NCBI GenBank assembly: GCA_047605645.1
Contig: JASGFJ010000004.1
Coordinates: 62,001 to 126,000, forward strand
Reading direction: 5' to 3'
Length of the DNA: 64,000 nt
Origin: UBA1309 sp047605645
GTDB taxonomy: Bacteria > Bacteroidota > Bacteroidia > Bacteroidales > Dysgonomonadaceae
Shown one piece after another: positions 50,393 to 59,576 of the stretch. The translations under genes and the position numbers were made by a program. The notes below the pieces were generated by a model. It was given only the letters and a program-made list of their open reading frames with translations, was not told the DNA's origin and did no database searches. Positions within the stretch are counted from its first letter, which is position 1, and each line of letters starts with the position of its first letter.

Positions 50393-51655
50393 TTAATTTA
50401 CTACTTTATAAACTCCCTTATCTTTTTCGGTATTTACTGTAATAACAAAAGCGCCTTTTATCGGAAATGTTTCAGTTGTTGAACTTGCAACCTTCTTGAT
50501 AATTGGTTTTCCTGCCATGTCGTAGATCACAATGACTGAATTTTCTGGACTCGTAACTGTGATTGCTCCATTGGAGGTCCCTACTTTCACGTTGTCAGGC
50601 TGTACGCTCTGTATTCCAGATAAGCCGGGAGTCAAGGTTTCCATCTGTAGGGTCGGGTGTGAACCACTTAAAGTCCACACATTTGTGAAATTCCAACTGG
50701 GGAGACTATCTGTATAGAAAACGGAGCTTGCCACCATCGTTTCTGTAATGTCTTGTCCGTCTTTTCCATCCGCATCGCTGGTCCATGAATCGGTTCGTTT
50801 GGGATCTGACCATGTCATATTTGCCAATCCGTAATTGTTTGAAAAAGTCGCAGAACCATCATCTCCCACGATTCGATTGGTCTTCACTATATCTGAATTA
50901 GCTGTCAGTTTGGTTTGGATGGACATGCAGTTGGTGATGGTAACGTAGGCCTTGTTTCCTCCTGAAGTTGCGCCCACGATGCCTCCGGTAAATCCTTGAC
51001 CGGCAGATACAGTTCCTCCGGCAAAGCAGTTGTTGATAATATTGCCTGTGTTTTCTCCCCAACCAGCTATGCCGCCTACTTGCCATGAATCTGTGGTGAC
51101 ATCGGCAATGGCATAAGAGTTAACTACGGAACTCCCACTCTCCATGTGTCCGATGATGCCCCCCACGTGATCGTGTCCGTTCACAATTCCTCCTGCAAAG
51201 CATTCAGAGATAGATGTTCCCGAGATGTGTCCGACAATTCCCCCTCCGATACCCGATGATTCAATGTCTCCGTTTTGTGAAGAACAACGGTAGAACGTGC
51301 TATTGTCGGCATGACCTGCTAAAGCACCTGCCCAACTTCCAGCAATAGTGAAATTGGATACTTTCAGGTTTTTGATGGTGCATCCCGATAGGTTCGCAAA
51401 GAGTCCGCCGCGGCTTTCCCCGTCATAAGTGAGGTTAGATAGAGTATGAAAATTTCCGTCAAAAACCACATTGGTCAAGTCACCCACACCCAATCCATTT
51501 GTGAGGGACGCAAGGTCAAGATCTGCATCCAGAATGTATGAATTGTTACTCTGGATAGCCTGCAGTCCGGAAATTGTCGTAATGTGAGTTTGGCAAAACC
51601 CGGAAATGCTTGTAAATAAAGCAATTGCTGCTGTGAGTAATAGTCTTTTTTTCAT
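50393..51655 (-). CDS. Secreted GLUG-like repeat protein with T9SS type A sorting domain
   Basis: The protein has 420 residues with a signal peptide (to about 21, ISGFCQ). About 85-250 holds glycine-rich repeats of about 28 residues with the GLUG-like core GGIVGH or GGIAGW (GALAGHADNSTFYRCSSQNG; GGGIVGHISGTSISECFAGG; GGIIGHMESGSSVVNSYAIA; GGIAGWGENTGNIINNCFAGG), which should form a right-handed beta-helix. About 345-420 is a T9SS type A domain (SVIVIYDMAGKPIIKKVAS...KGAFVITVNTEKDKG). This is probably a surface-attached adhesin or glycan-binding protein. It lies 124 bp downstream of the GxGYxYP gene and 131 bp upstream of the propeller-like gene. Confidence 0.78.
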   Translation of the reverse strand: MKKRLLLTAAIALFTSISGFCQTHITTISGLQAIQSNNSYILDADLDLASLTNGLGVGDLTNVVFDGNFHTLSNLTYDGESRGGLFANLSGCTIKNLKVSNFTIAGSWAGALAGHADNSTFYRCSSQNGDIESSGIGGGIVGHISGTSISECFAGGIVNGHDHVGGIIGHMESGSSVVNSYAIADVTTDSWQVGGIAGWGENTGNIINNCFAGGTVSAGQGFTGGIVGATSGGNKAYVTITNCMSIQTKLTANSDIVKTNRIVGDDGSATFSNNYGLANMTWSDPKRTDSWTSDADGKDGQDITETMVASSVFYTDSLPSWNFTNVWTLSGSHPTLQMETLTPGLSGIQSVQPDNVKVGTSNGAITVTSPENSVIVIYDMAGKPIIKKVASSTTETFPIKGAFVITVNTEKDKGVYKVVN

Positions 51656-51778
51656 GACAATTAAATTAGAAATGAATATTAGTTTAAGAATAGAAGGATA
51701 TAGTTCTCTCTTGCACCGTATTTTAAATACTTAGAATACGGTGTAAGAAAGGGTCTTATTTCGTTTTATGTTTCTTTA

Positions 51779-53611
51779 TTAATAAAAAGTGGTTAGCAGG
51801 CTTTTCGTTTCTTCAGGATATGTTTTCATCCGTAATTGCCAAATAAGCTCCTCCGTGTTTACCACTTTTACGTTCGAATTCAATCGCTTCATGCACCACG
51901 ATGCCGGAGTGGCACTGTAATAACTGCCATTGGTGTTTTCTGCAATCAGATCATTTGACGAACCGATGTCGCTGAATGCTGACCAAGCATGTACGGCCAC
52001 GAGTGAATAGGTAGACTTGTCCGTGGCTGCTAACTCATTGATCTTGCTTGCTACAAAGGCTGGAGTCCCTTGATTGCTGCTGTTTGAATTTCCTAAGTTC
52101 CATATCGAGTATCGGGTGGTGATGACAGGAATATTTATCCCATTGGAATTTTTGAACCAAAATATGTTTCCATTTCCTCCTGCATACGGATCGTATTGAA
52201 CAGCTATGACGCCGATAAGCTGATCATTCTGGCTAATGTATGCCTGGTAAGCCTCCTGAGCAGCTGCAGATGATACATCGTTGCAGAACAATCCAAGAAT
52301 CTTCACCCTTCTTTGTTTCATGTGGTTGCCCACTAAGGCTGCATGTTTTGCCAGCAAATTAGTCCTGTCCGCATTGGATGCAAAATCATCGGCGTACATA
52401 TAGCCAGCACCTCCGTATTCAATAATTGAATTGCTCGGAGCCTGATTAGCCAAGAGGCTAGTGAGTAGATTCGGCATCATTGTTGCAAGATTGCAGATGG
52501 GCAGTCCGAAAGATATTTTGGTGGTCAGGTTGTCGTTATTCAAATAATACTTTGAGTTTTCGAAACTGTTCACCATCCACTGTACATTGTCCCCATCGGT
52601 CAGGAAGAAAGAAGCATAGCTAGTGGTATCTGAAAAGTTGATGTACCGGGGATTTGTTACTGTTGCCAGCCCAATTTGATTACCCGAATAATTTGCTGAG
52701 GTAAGTGGCAGGTTGTAGAGCCAATCTGCTGGAACCATCATGTTACCCGATTGCGATACCAAATCCACGAAGGTATGTTCGTCGATATTTTGTTCCCATC
52801 CGATAACTGGAGACAGGGGCTTCAGCCATGCTAATATTTCCTTGCACACACTGCTGTTATCGCCAGAAGCTGTGGAGGCATATTTCTTATTGTAATTGAT
52901 AAACATCAATTTATGGGCGATAGCAAACCCTTTGTTATTCGCCGTCAGAGTAGGCATAAGCACCAATGCGTTGTTGTTGCAGGAATCTTTGAATTCTGTC
53001 CAGGCCGTGGCGGAAGTTTTAGATGAGGCATCGTAGGTTTTGGTGTACCCGAGAGCTTTCACCTTTGCTTCGTTGTATGTGTCCACAATGATCGATTGGT
53101 AAACGTGTGCAGCCACAGTGGCAGCTGCCAAGCTCTCCTGTTTCAGCATATTACATAGCACGTAGCCTTTGATACATTGCCTTATATCGGTTTTTTCCAG
53201 TAACTCCCACACAGAAGCTTTGCCTTCGTTTGTCATGCTGAGATTGCCTTGCATGGCAATGTATTCCGAAGAAGTGGCGTCACTCCAGACCATGGTTGTC
53301 CCGCGGTCTTCATTTACCGCCAAAGCAGTGAGACCAATAATTGATTCCGCAATCAAAGATGTTCGTAAGCTATTATCCGAATAATCATTGGTGTTGCTCG
53401 TGGAATTGACCACCACCCAGTATTTGGTTCCCAACTTCTGTTCGGGCAGATTATATTGGCCTTTGTTTGCAAATTGGTCGTATTGATTCATATATAGCAC
53501 CGATTTTATGGAATCGTTCTTATGTGCTGTAGGATCGGGCGTGACGTAGCTATCGCAAGATGTAAGTGCAGCCACAATCAGAAACGGAATTATCATAATA
53601 TATTTTTTCAT
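51779..53611 (-). CDS. GxGYxYP-family lipoprotein (putative glycoside hydrolase)
   Basis: The protein has 610 residues. It is a lipoprotein with the lipobox cysteine at residue 19 (AALTSC). The family motif appears as YGGAGYMYADDFA (about 405), so the name-giving G-x-G-Y-x-Y is there but the Pro is Ala. Other parts of the family pattern are SYASFFLTDGDNVQWMVNSF (about 330) and the C-terminal SWCMKRLNSNVKVVNTEELIWQLR. The GxGYxYP domain is found in Bacteroidota PULs and is assumed to be a glycosidase, but its activity is not established to my knowledge. It starts 13 bp after susD in the operon order susC-susD-this gene. Confidence 0.82.
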   Translation of the reverse strand: MKKYIMIIPFLIVAALTSCDSYVTPDPTAHKNDSIKSVLYMNQYDQFANKGQYNLPEQKLGTKYWVVVNSTSNTNDYSDNSLRTSLIAESIIGLTALAVNEDRGTTMVWSDATSSEYIAMQGNLSMTNEGKASVWELLEKTDIRQCIKGYVLCNMLKQESLAAATVAAHVYQSIIVDTYNEAKVKALGYTKTYDASSKTSATAWTEFKDSCNNNALVLMPTLTANNKGFAIAHKLMFINYNKKYASTASGDNSSVCKEILAWLKPLSPVIGWEQNIDEHTFVDLVSQSGNMMVPADWLYNLPLTSANYSGNQIGLATVTNPRYINFSDTTSYASFFLTDGDNVQWMVNSFENSKYYLNNDNLTTKISFGLPICNLATMMPNLLTSLLANQAPSNSIIEYGGAGYMYADDFASNADRTNLLAKHAALVGNHMKQRRVKILGLFCNDVSSAAAQEAYQAYISQNDQLIGVIAVQYDPYAGGNGNIFWFKNSNGINIPVITTRYSIWNLGNSNSSNQGTPAFVASKINELAATDKSTYSLVAVHAWSAFSDIGSSNDLIAENTNGSYYSATPASWCMKRLNSNVKVVNTEELIWQLRMKTYPEETKSLLTTFY

Positions 53612-53623
53612 AATTATTTTTAA

Positions 53624-55267
53624 TTAATAACCAGTGTTTTGAGTCAAACCAGTCAACCTGTCAATTTCATCCTGAGGTATAGGTCTTACCAAATGGTTCT
53701 CATTGATGTTGTTATATTTCTTAACAAAAATATTGTATTCCATGGCTCTTGATATGAGCAGTCCGCACCGTTTCAGATCAAGCCATCTGTCGTGTTCGCC
53801 CAATAATTCGCGTGCTCTTTCGTCCATCAATGTGTTCAGGTCAATGCTTGATAGGGTCATGCCTGCAACATCTGCCGTCGTGCTCGCAGCTCTGGCTCTG
53901 ATTACGTTGACTTTTTCGAGAGCCTTGTCGGGTTGGTTTGCTCCCAAATAAGCCTCGGCGCAGAGCAGGTAGGTATCACCCAACCTCATTACCACATCTT
54001 CGCGTGTGCCCGCCCCTTTCCATACCATTTTTGTGTCTTTAAACTTACGTATGACCGGCATGTGGTCAGATGAATTGTTTAAGACTGCAATAGCTGTCGA
54101 TTGCGGATACCAGTAGTAGTCTCCTGAACTCTTGAAGGGATAGTAGTACACAGCATTTTGGGTATTACCAGAGGTGTCATTCCATCTTGGGAAGTAGATA
54201 CCCAGCGATCCGTAATAGGAACTGCTCGTGTTGTTCACATAAAACTCACGTTGAAAAGTGGCGTCGTAACGGGAATCTGCCACTGGATCAGTAAAAAGTT
54301 CGTGAACGCGAGGATTAACCCAATATTTGCGTTCCATGTAAGAGTAATCAGTTTGATTGGCAATAAACAATTCAGAATTTAGGGCGGTGATGTTAAACCC
54401 GAATAATGATTGCTGGCTGTTGCCGGAGCCGTAATAGTTTTTGTCGGTACCATACTGAATAGCCCAGATCACTTCGTTGTTGTTTTGATTGTTCTCATCG
54501 AATACGGAAGCAAAAGAAGACAGCAATGTATGCCCCGAATTATTGATGATGTCTTCAAATGCGGTGGCCGCATTTTGAAAATCTCCCGATGCTGCATAGC
54601 TCCTATATCCACGTGTCAAATACAATTTGCCAAGCAATTGCAAAACGGCAGCATTACTCACCCTTCCGGCTTCCTCTGCCTTCAGGGGCAATACGCCTTT
54701 AATGGCTGTCAGTTCACTGATCATAAAGTCGTAAATGTCACTCTCTGAGGTACGTGTCACCGAAGTGATCACCGTTTTGTTTTCTTCTGTATAGAACGGA
54801 ACTGGGCCAAAGGTTTCCACAAGATAATAATAGGCAAGCACTCTAAGAAAACGTGCCTGAGACGTGATTGAGTTGTATTCTGAAGTTGTCATCTCTGCAG
54901 TCGTAGGTTTGATACGATTCAGAAGAGTGTTGCTTTCTTGCACGATCTTGTACAAGTTACTCCAATAGTCTTCCACGATTCCGGCTGTTCCATTAAAAGA
55001 GGCATCGTAGCCATTGAACATTTTTTCATCGGATGATTCGGTGATCGCCATGTACAAGTCAGTACCATAGTATTGTAGTTCTCCTGTTGAGAAAACCGCA
55101 CGATATTTGGAATAAATGTCTGTTAGCAATGCTATCTGCCCTGATTTGGTGTCATAAAATTCCTCGGTCACTTCCGATGGGTTGTCTGGTCGTAAGAAAT
55201 TAGTACATCCAGACAGGAATATTCCGAATAGAACGATATAAATCGTATATCTAAATATCTTTTCCAT
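53624..55267 (-). CDS. SusD/RagB-family surface lipoprotein (island PUL)
   Basis: The protein has 547 residues with a lipobox cysteine at residue 21 (FGIFLSGC). Family blocks: EFYDTKSGQIALLTDIYSKY at the N-terminus, ITSQARFLRVLAYYYLVETFGPVPFYTEE, VVMRLGDTYLLCAEAYLGANQ, and LMDERARELLGEHDRWLDLKRCG with the closing HLVRPIPQDEIDRLTGLTQNTGY. It forms the lid of the SusC transporter encoded 11 bp upstream in transcription order. It differs strongly from the first SusD (3775-5454), which suits a different ligand. Confidence 0.95.
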   Translation of the reverse strand: MEKIFRYTIYIVLFGIFLSGCTNFLRPDNPSEVTEEFYDTKSGQIALLTDIYSKYRAVFSTGELQYYGTDLYMAITESSDEKMFNGYDASFNGTAGIVEDYWSNLYKIVQESNTLLNRIKPTTAEMTTSEYNSITSQARFLRVLAYYYLVETFGPVPFYTEENKTVITSVTRTSESDIYDFMISELTAIKGVLPLKAEEAGRVSNAAVLQLLGKLYLTRGYRSYAASGDFQNAATAFEDIINNSGHTLLSSFASVFDENNQNNNEVIWAIQYGTDKNYYGSGNSQQSLFGFNITALNSELFIANQTDYSYMERKYWVNPRVHELFTDPVADSRYDATFQREFYVNNTSSSYYGSLGIYFPRWNDTSGNTQNAVYYYPFKSSGDYYWYPQSTAIAVLNNSSDHMPVIRKFKDTKMVWKGAGTREDVVMRLGDTYLLCAEAYLGANQPDKALEKVNVIRARAASTTADVAGMTLSSIDLNTLMDERARELLGEHDRWLDLKRCGLLISRAMEYNIFVKKYNNINENHLVRPIPQDEIDRLTGLTQNTGY

Positions 55268-55278
55268 GTTATTCTTCT

Positions 55279-58254
55279 TTAAAATATTAGTTTAAGACCC
55301 ATCGTAAATGTCATGGGATATAAGGATAGCTGAGTATAGACATTTTCCCCTATGATTTCCGGATCGGCACCGACATATTTGGTGAATGTAAATGGATTCT
55401 GCACATTGGTATAAATCCGTAGAGACTTCACTCCCAACTTGGCTAATATCTTGTTTTGTTGTATATTATATCCCAATGCAATATTCCTTACTTTCAAGAA
55501 AGTGCCGGAAGTCTGCGACAGCACTTGTGTATAATATGACTGTGATCCAACTTCGGGGTATTTATTGGCCTTGTTCTCTGCTGTCCAGTATTTTACGTCT
55601 AGTTTATTCCAATGTTCGTTGTCCCATGCTGTGAACATGTAAGCAAATTCGTCGCTATATGTTCCTCCCACCCGTGCATACATATCAATGCTCAGGTCAA
55701 GGTCTCTGTATGTGAATGAGGTATTGAACCCAACTGTATAGTCGGGACTTTTCACCCCAATGATCTGCATGTCGTTGGCATCAATTTTTCCATCTTTGTT
55801 TTTATCCTCAATATGGATCTGCCCCGGAGTTTGTCCATACACGGCCGCCTGATCTGTTTCGTCTGCTTGCCATATTCCGATCTGCTTGTAGTCGTACAAG
55901 ACATTGATTGGTTTTCCGATAAACCAACGGTTACCCAGATCGTCCTTCTTGTCTCCATATAAGTCAAGAATCTTGTTCCTGTTTAGTGAGAAGGTGAATC
56001 CTGATTTCCATTCGAATTTGTCGGTTTTAATATTCACGGTGTTGAGAGTCAGTTCCACTCCTTTGTTTCCGGTAGATCCAATGTTTTGATAAATGGAGCT
56101 GTAGCCGTTTACTGCGCTGATGGATCTGTTGAATATCAGCCCTTTCGTTTTTCGAGTATAGATATCCACCGAACCCGAGATCCGGTGGTTGAAGAATCCG
56201 AAGTCCATTCCAAGATTATATTCGGAAGTCATTTCCCATTTCAGGTCAGGATTTCCTTTGCTGCTGCTCAGCCCGAATCCATTAATGCCCTTCGAGCCAA
56301 ATGAATAATGAGACAGGTCGAGCTTGGTGACAGCAATGTCATAATTTAGGTTGTTATTTCCTGTTTTGCCATAGCTGATCCTCAGCTTGAGGTTGTCTAA
56401 ATTGGAGAATCGTTGGAAAAAGGATTCCTGCTTGAGTTGCCAGGCAAAAGCAAAAGATGGCATAAATCCCCATTGCTTTCCTGTAGCTAAGCGTGAAGTA
56501 CCGTCGTAGCGACCGGTGGCAGTGAACATGTATTTGTCTAAAAGAGAGTAATTGACTCGGAACATATAAGATATCATCGAAGATGCCCAGTAATAGCTGC
56601 TCACGTTGGTGATCTCGCTTGCCGTTTCAATCGCATGCCAGCCCGATTCGTAAGGTAGATCGGTACCCATCATCGAGGAACCTTGGTGTTCGTCTTTCTG
56701 CATGCTGAATAATCCTGTGATATCTAATCGGTGGATTTCTCCGAATCTTTTCTTATAGGCCACCGTGTTATCCCACACCCAGTTGGAATTTCTACTTTCA
56801 CTGCGGGTGGCGTAAGCTGGATTGACTCCTGAATTTTCCTGCGTGAATTTTCCTACATATTCTCCTGTTACGTTTGTGTCAAACTGATAGGATATCTGTG
56901 ATTTTATATTTAGCTCCTCAATAGGCGAGTACTGAAGATAATTACTTACATTCACATAGTAGCTTTCCGACTTCTTGATATCGTTTTGAATTTGGATCAG
57001 TGGATTAATTTTGCTTGAGGTGGGTTGTACATTGAATAGTAATTCTCCATTTTCGTCCCACGGGCTTTCGATGGGAGGAATGAAGTAGGCGTTCAATAAG
57101 GCATTCTGCGATCCCATGTCGTTGTCATTTTTTGACAAATAGACATTGAATCCCGACTTGATCAGCTTGGATACTTTGTGTTCAATACCGCCGTTGACGG
57201 TGATTCTGGTGAAATTTTCGTTACCTATCAACCCTTCATCTTTCGTAAATCCTAGTCCGACAGTGTAAGAGGTGTTTTCGGTCGAACCGGTTGAGTTGAT
57301 ATTGTGGGTGGATACAAAACTATTTTGAGAAAGCTCCCTGAGCCAGTCGTAGTATTGTCCGTAGCGGATCCGTTTTCTTTCGGCATCGGTGAGAAAATCA
57401 CTTCTCGATAAAGAAGCATCTCCGTATTTCTTTTTCCAAAGCTTGATTCTATAATCCACATACTCCATTCCATTTCCCTTGTTACCGATCATATCCGGAA
57501 TGCGCGTTGGGACTTTTAGTCCTTCCGAACCATTATACTCAATGGTGAATCCTTTTGTCTTATTTGCTCCTTTTGTGGTAATAATTACTACCCCGTTTGC
57601 CCCTCTTGAACCGTAGATGGCGCAGGAAGATGCATCTTTCAATACATCAATTGACTCAATGTCCGATGCGCTCAGAAATTTCATTCCGGAGTAAGAAGGC
57701 ACGCCGTCGATCACGTACAGCGGTTCGTTAGAAGAGTTGATCGAATTCAGCCCCCGGATTTCTACACTCATGTCGGCACCGGGTCTGTTTGATGATTTGG
57801 TGACGAGTACCCCCGCAATTCGACCATTGAGTGATTCGGTGATATTCGCATTCATAGCCTTTTCCAATTCAACGCTTTTCATTGACTGGATCGCCCCTGT
57901 AAGGTCTTTTTTTTGTTGCGTGCCATATCCCACTACTACCACGTCGGTTAGTTGCATATTCTCAGGCGTTAGATCCACAACCAATGGGTTGCGTCCACTG
58001 CATTCATGCTCTTGAGGTATGAAGCCAAGAAATTTAAAAACCAGCACACTCTTTTTTGACGGGACTTCGATCGAGAATTTCCCGTCAAGATCAGAGGTTG
58101 TACCTTTGGTTGATCCTTTTAACATGACAGAAACACCAACCAAAGGCTCTTTCCCCGCTTCGGTGACCTTGCCTTGAATCGTAATTTGTGCGAAAGCAAG
58201 TGCCGGCAAAAGCAGTAGTAGAAAACAAGTTGCTATTTTCTTTATCAAACTCAT
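55279..58254 (-). CDS. SusC/RagA-family TonB-linked outer membrane transporter (island PUL)
   Basis: The protein has 991 residues: signal peptide (LLLLPALAFAQ, to about 23), carboxypeptidase-regulatory-like domain (GKVTEAGKEPLVGVSVMLKG), TonB-box region (LTDVVVVGYGTQQKKDLTG), plug (EPLYVIDGVPS; ASDIESIDVLKDASSCAIYG; GANGVVIITT) and barrel ending YPMTFTMGLKLIF. It is the importer of the island PUL and pairs with the SusD encoded just downstream. The gene follows the LamG-type lipoprotein gene at 32 bp, so that lipoprotein gene is the promoter-proximal member of the operon. This order (surface lipoprotein before susC) is less usual. Confidence 0.96.
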   Translation of the reverse strand: MSLIKKIATCFLLLLLPALAFAQITIQGKVTEAGKEPLVGVSVMLKGSTKGTTSDLDGKFSIEVPSKKSVLVFKFLGFIPQEHECSGRNPLVVDLTPENMQLTDVVVVGYGTQQKKDLTGAIQSMKSVELEKAMNANITESLNGRIAGVLVTKSSNRPGADMSVEIRGLNSINSSNEPLYVIDGVPSYSGMKFLSASDIESIDVLKDASSCAIYGSRGANGVVIITTKGANKTKGFTIEYNGSEGLKVPTRIPDMIGNKGNGMEYVDYRIKLWKKKYGDASLSRSDFLTDAERKRIRYGQYYDWLRELSQNSFVSTHNINSTGSTENTSYTVGLGFTKDEGLIGNENFTRITVNGGIEHKVSKLIKSGFNVYLSKNDNDMGSQNALLNAYFIPPIESPWDENGELLFNVQPTSSKINPLIQIQNDIKKSESYYVNVSNYLQYSPIEELNIKSQISYQFDTNVTGEYVGKFTQENSGVNPAYATRSESRNSNWVWDNTVAYKKRFGEIHRLDITGLFSMQKDEHQGSSMMGTDLPYESGWHAIETASEITNVSSYYWASSMISYMFRVNYSLLDKYMFTATGRYDGTSRLATGKQWGFMPSFAFAWQLKQESFFQRFSNLDNLKLRISYGKTGNNNLNYDIAVTKLDLSHYSFGSKGINGFGLSSSKGNPDLKWEMTSEYNLGMDFGFFNHRISGSVDIYTRKTKGLIFNRSISAVNGYSSIYQNIGSTGNKGVELTLNTVNIKTDKFEWKSGFTFSLNRNKILDLYGDKKDDLGNRWFIGKPINVLYDYKQIGIWQADETDQAAVYGQTPGQIHIEDKNKDGKIDANDMQIIGVKSPDYTVGFNTSFTYRDLDLSIDMYARVGGTYSDEFAYMFTAWDNEHWNKLDVKYWTAENKANKYPEVGSQSYYTQVLSQTSGTFLKVRNIALGYNIQQNKILAKLGVKSLRIYTNVQNPFTFTKYVGADPEIIGENVYTQLSLYPMTFTMGLKLIF

Positions 58255-58286
58255 CTGTATTTATTTTAAGGTTGTTTTTTATCCAA

Positions 58287-59351
58287 TTAATTCAATGTAT
58301 ACCATTTGTATTTGCCCACCAACACGGCACTGTGCCTTCCCGTTTTGTCGGGAATGTTGGTTGGATCTGTAGGTACTTTGGTGAAATCCCATGCACATAT
58401 CAGGCCTTCTTCATTACCTGTTACATCCGAGTTTTTCAACGTATTGATCTGGTCGATAGACTTCGCGGAATTCCACATCCTGAACTTCTTGATATATCCT
58501 GTCATGCAACGTGAGAGGTCAGTCGGTTCCTGAAATGCCCACATATTGGTATTGGCTACATTTGGCTGATAGGATTGCAGCACGTTGTTGGAATCGTAAA
58601 TGTCGTTTGTTTTTTCAAAGAGTAAGTTGCCATTCACATACATTTTGAGCTGTCCTTCTGCCAAGCTTGCGTTATAAACTATTGCAATGTGGTTCCATTC
58701 GCCGTAATTGGTCGGGTAAGCAGCGCCAAATTCGAGTACCCGTCCGGACTGCGGCCCCATTCCAATTGTAGCACGCAAATTAGACCCCATGAAGTTGATC
58801 ATCCATCCTTCATAAGGAATAGCAGTGTTGTTGAAGGTAGTGATGAAATCCCCGATAGCACTTTCAAAAAATCCACTGTTGTATTTTAGCCAAGCTTCCA
58901 CTGTAAATGCATCTCCTCCGCCATAGTCGGCTGAGGCTCCAAACTCGATGTGTCCTTTTTGATCTATGCCAAACACACGTAATTCTGCATCTGTGCCAGC
59001 TAACAAGGTTTGCTGAAACGAATCCATAAAGTCCTGAATGGCTTTTTTAGCAGCAATGCAATAATTGTCGATTTCATATTGTAAAATGAATTCACCGGCT
59101 TCTGCTTTTGATTTCCCAGTTTGGAGAGTTACAAGGGCATTCTGTAGGGCTATTTGATTTTCGCGAGGAAATGTCCCGTCAGTTTCCCCGACATGCGCCG
59201 TATCAAGTATATTGTTCATTTTAGCAATATACGTATCCATCTCTTCAAGGTTGAGTGTGGGGAGTGAATTTTGCTTATCTTCGGAACAAGAAATTCCGAG
59301 AAAGGATAACATAAGCAGACAAACGAATAATAAAAGATAATTGTTTTTCAT
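58287..59351 (-). CDS. LamG-domain surface lipoprotein, first gene of the island PUL
   Basis: The protein has 354 residues from the ATG at 59351, which gives a lipoprotein signal with cysteine 22 (LSFLGISC). About 30-135 is helical (LEEMDTYIAKMNNILDTAHVG; QYEIDNYCIAAKKAIQDFMDS), similar to DUF4972-type N-termini. About 145-345 is a LamG/concanavalin-like lectin domain (DAFTVEAWLKYNSGFFESAIG; GEWNHIAIVYNASLAEGQLKMYVNG; GYIKKFRMWNSAKSIDQINTL). It is likely a surface glycan-binding protein, in the place that SusE/F-like proteins hold elsewhere. The operon regulator upstream also has a LamG-like domain. Confidence 0.82.
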   Translation of the reverse strand: MKNNYLLLFVCLLMLSFLGISCSEDKQNSLPTLNLEEMDTYIAKMNNILDTAHVGETDGTFPRENQIALQNALVTLQTGKSKAEAGEFILQYEIDNYCIAAKKAIQDFMDSFQQTLLAGTDAELRVFGIDQKGHIEFGASADYGGGDAFTVEAWLKYNSGFFESAIGDFITTFNNTAIPYEGWMINFMGSNLRATIGMGPQSGRVLEFGAAYPTNYGEWNHIAIVYNASLAEGQLKMYVNGNLLFEKTNDIYDSNNVLQSYQPNVANTNMWAFQEPTDLSRCMTGYIKKFRMWNSAKSIDQINTLKNSDVTGNEEGLICAWDFTKVPTDPTNIPDKTGRHSAVLVGKYKWYTLN

Positions 59352-59391
59352 AGGTTTATTCAATAAGATTTTCACTGCGTTAAAACCAATG

Positions 59392-59399
59392 CAAATATA
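59392..59399 (-). promoter_or_regulatory. Promoter -7 box of the island PUL operon (TATATTTG)
   Basis: On the minus strand TATATTTG matches TAnnTTTG exactly, 41 bp upstream of the LamG lipoprotein start. The -33 element is weak, as expected for an activator-dependent promoter. Confidence 0.65.
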
Positions 59400-59497
59400 T
59401 CTTTCGGTTTTTAAAACGGCGGGTTAATTTAGGATTAAAATATAGTTAAGTCCTTGACTAAATAGCTAATTTGGTTTGTTAGATACCTATTGGTAGA

Positions 59498-59544
59498 TAA
59501 AAAAACTCCCGGAAATTCTGTTTAAAAGAAAATTTCCGGGAGTT
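59498..59544 (-). terminator. Terminator of the PUL regulator gene
   Basis: AACTCCCGGAAATT (59504-59517) pairs perfectly with AATTTCCGGGAGTT (59531-59544). On the minus strand seven T follow the stem. It separates the regulator transcript from the PUL operon. Confidence 0.88.
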
Positions 59545-59576
59545 CTTACTTTTTGTAGAGAAGTCCAACTCGAATG

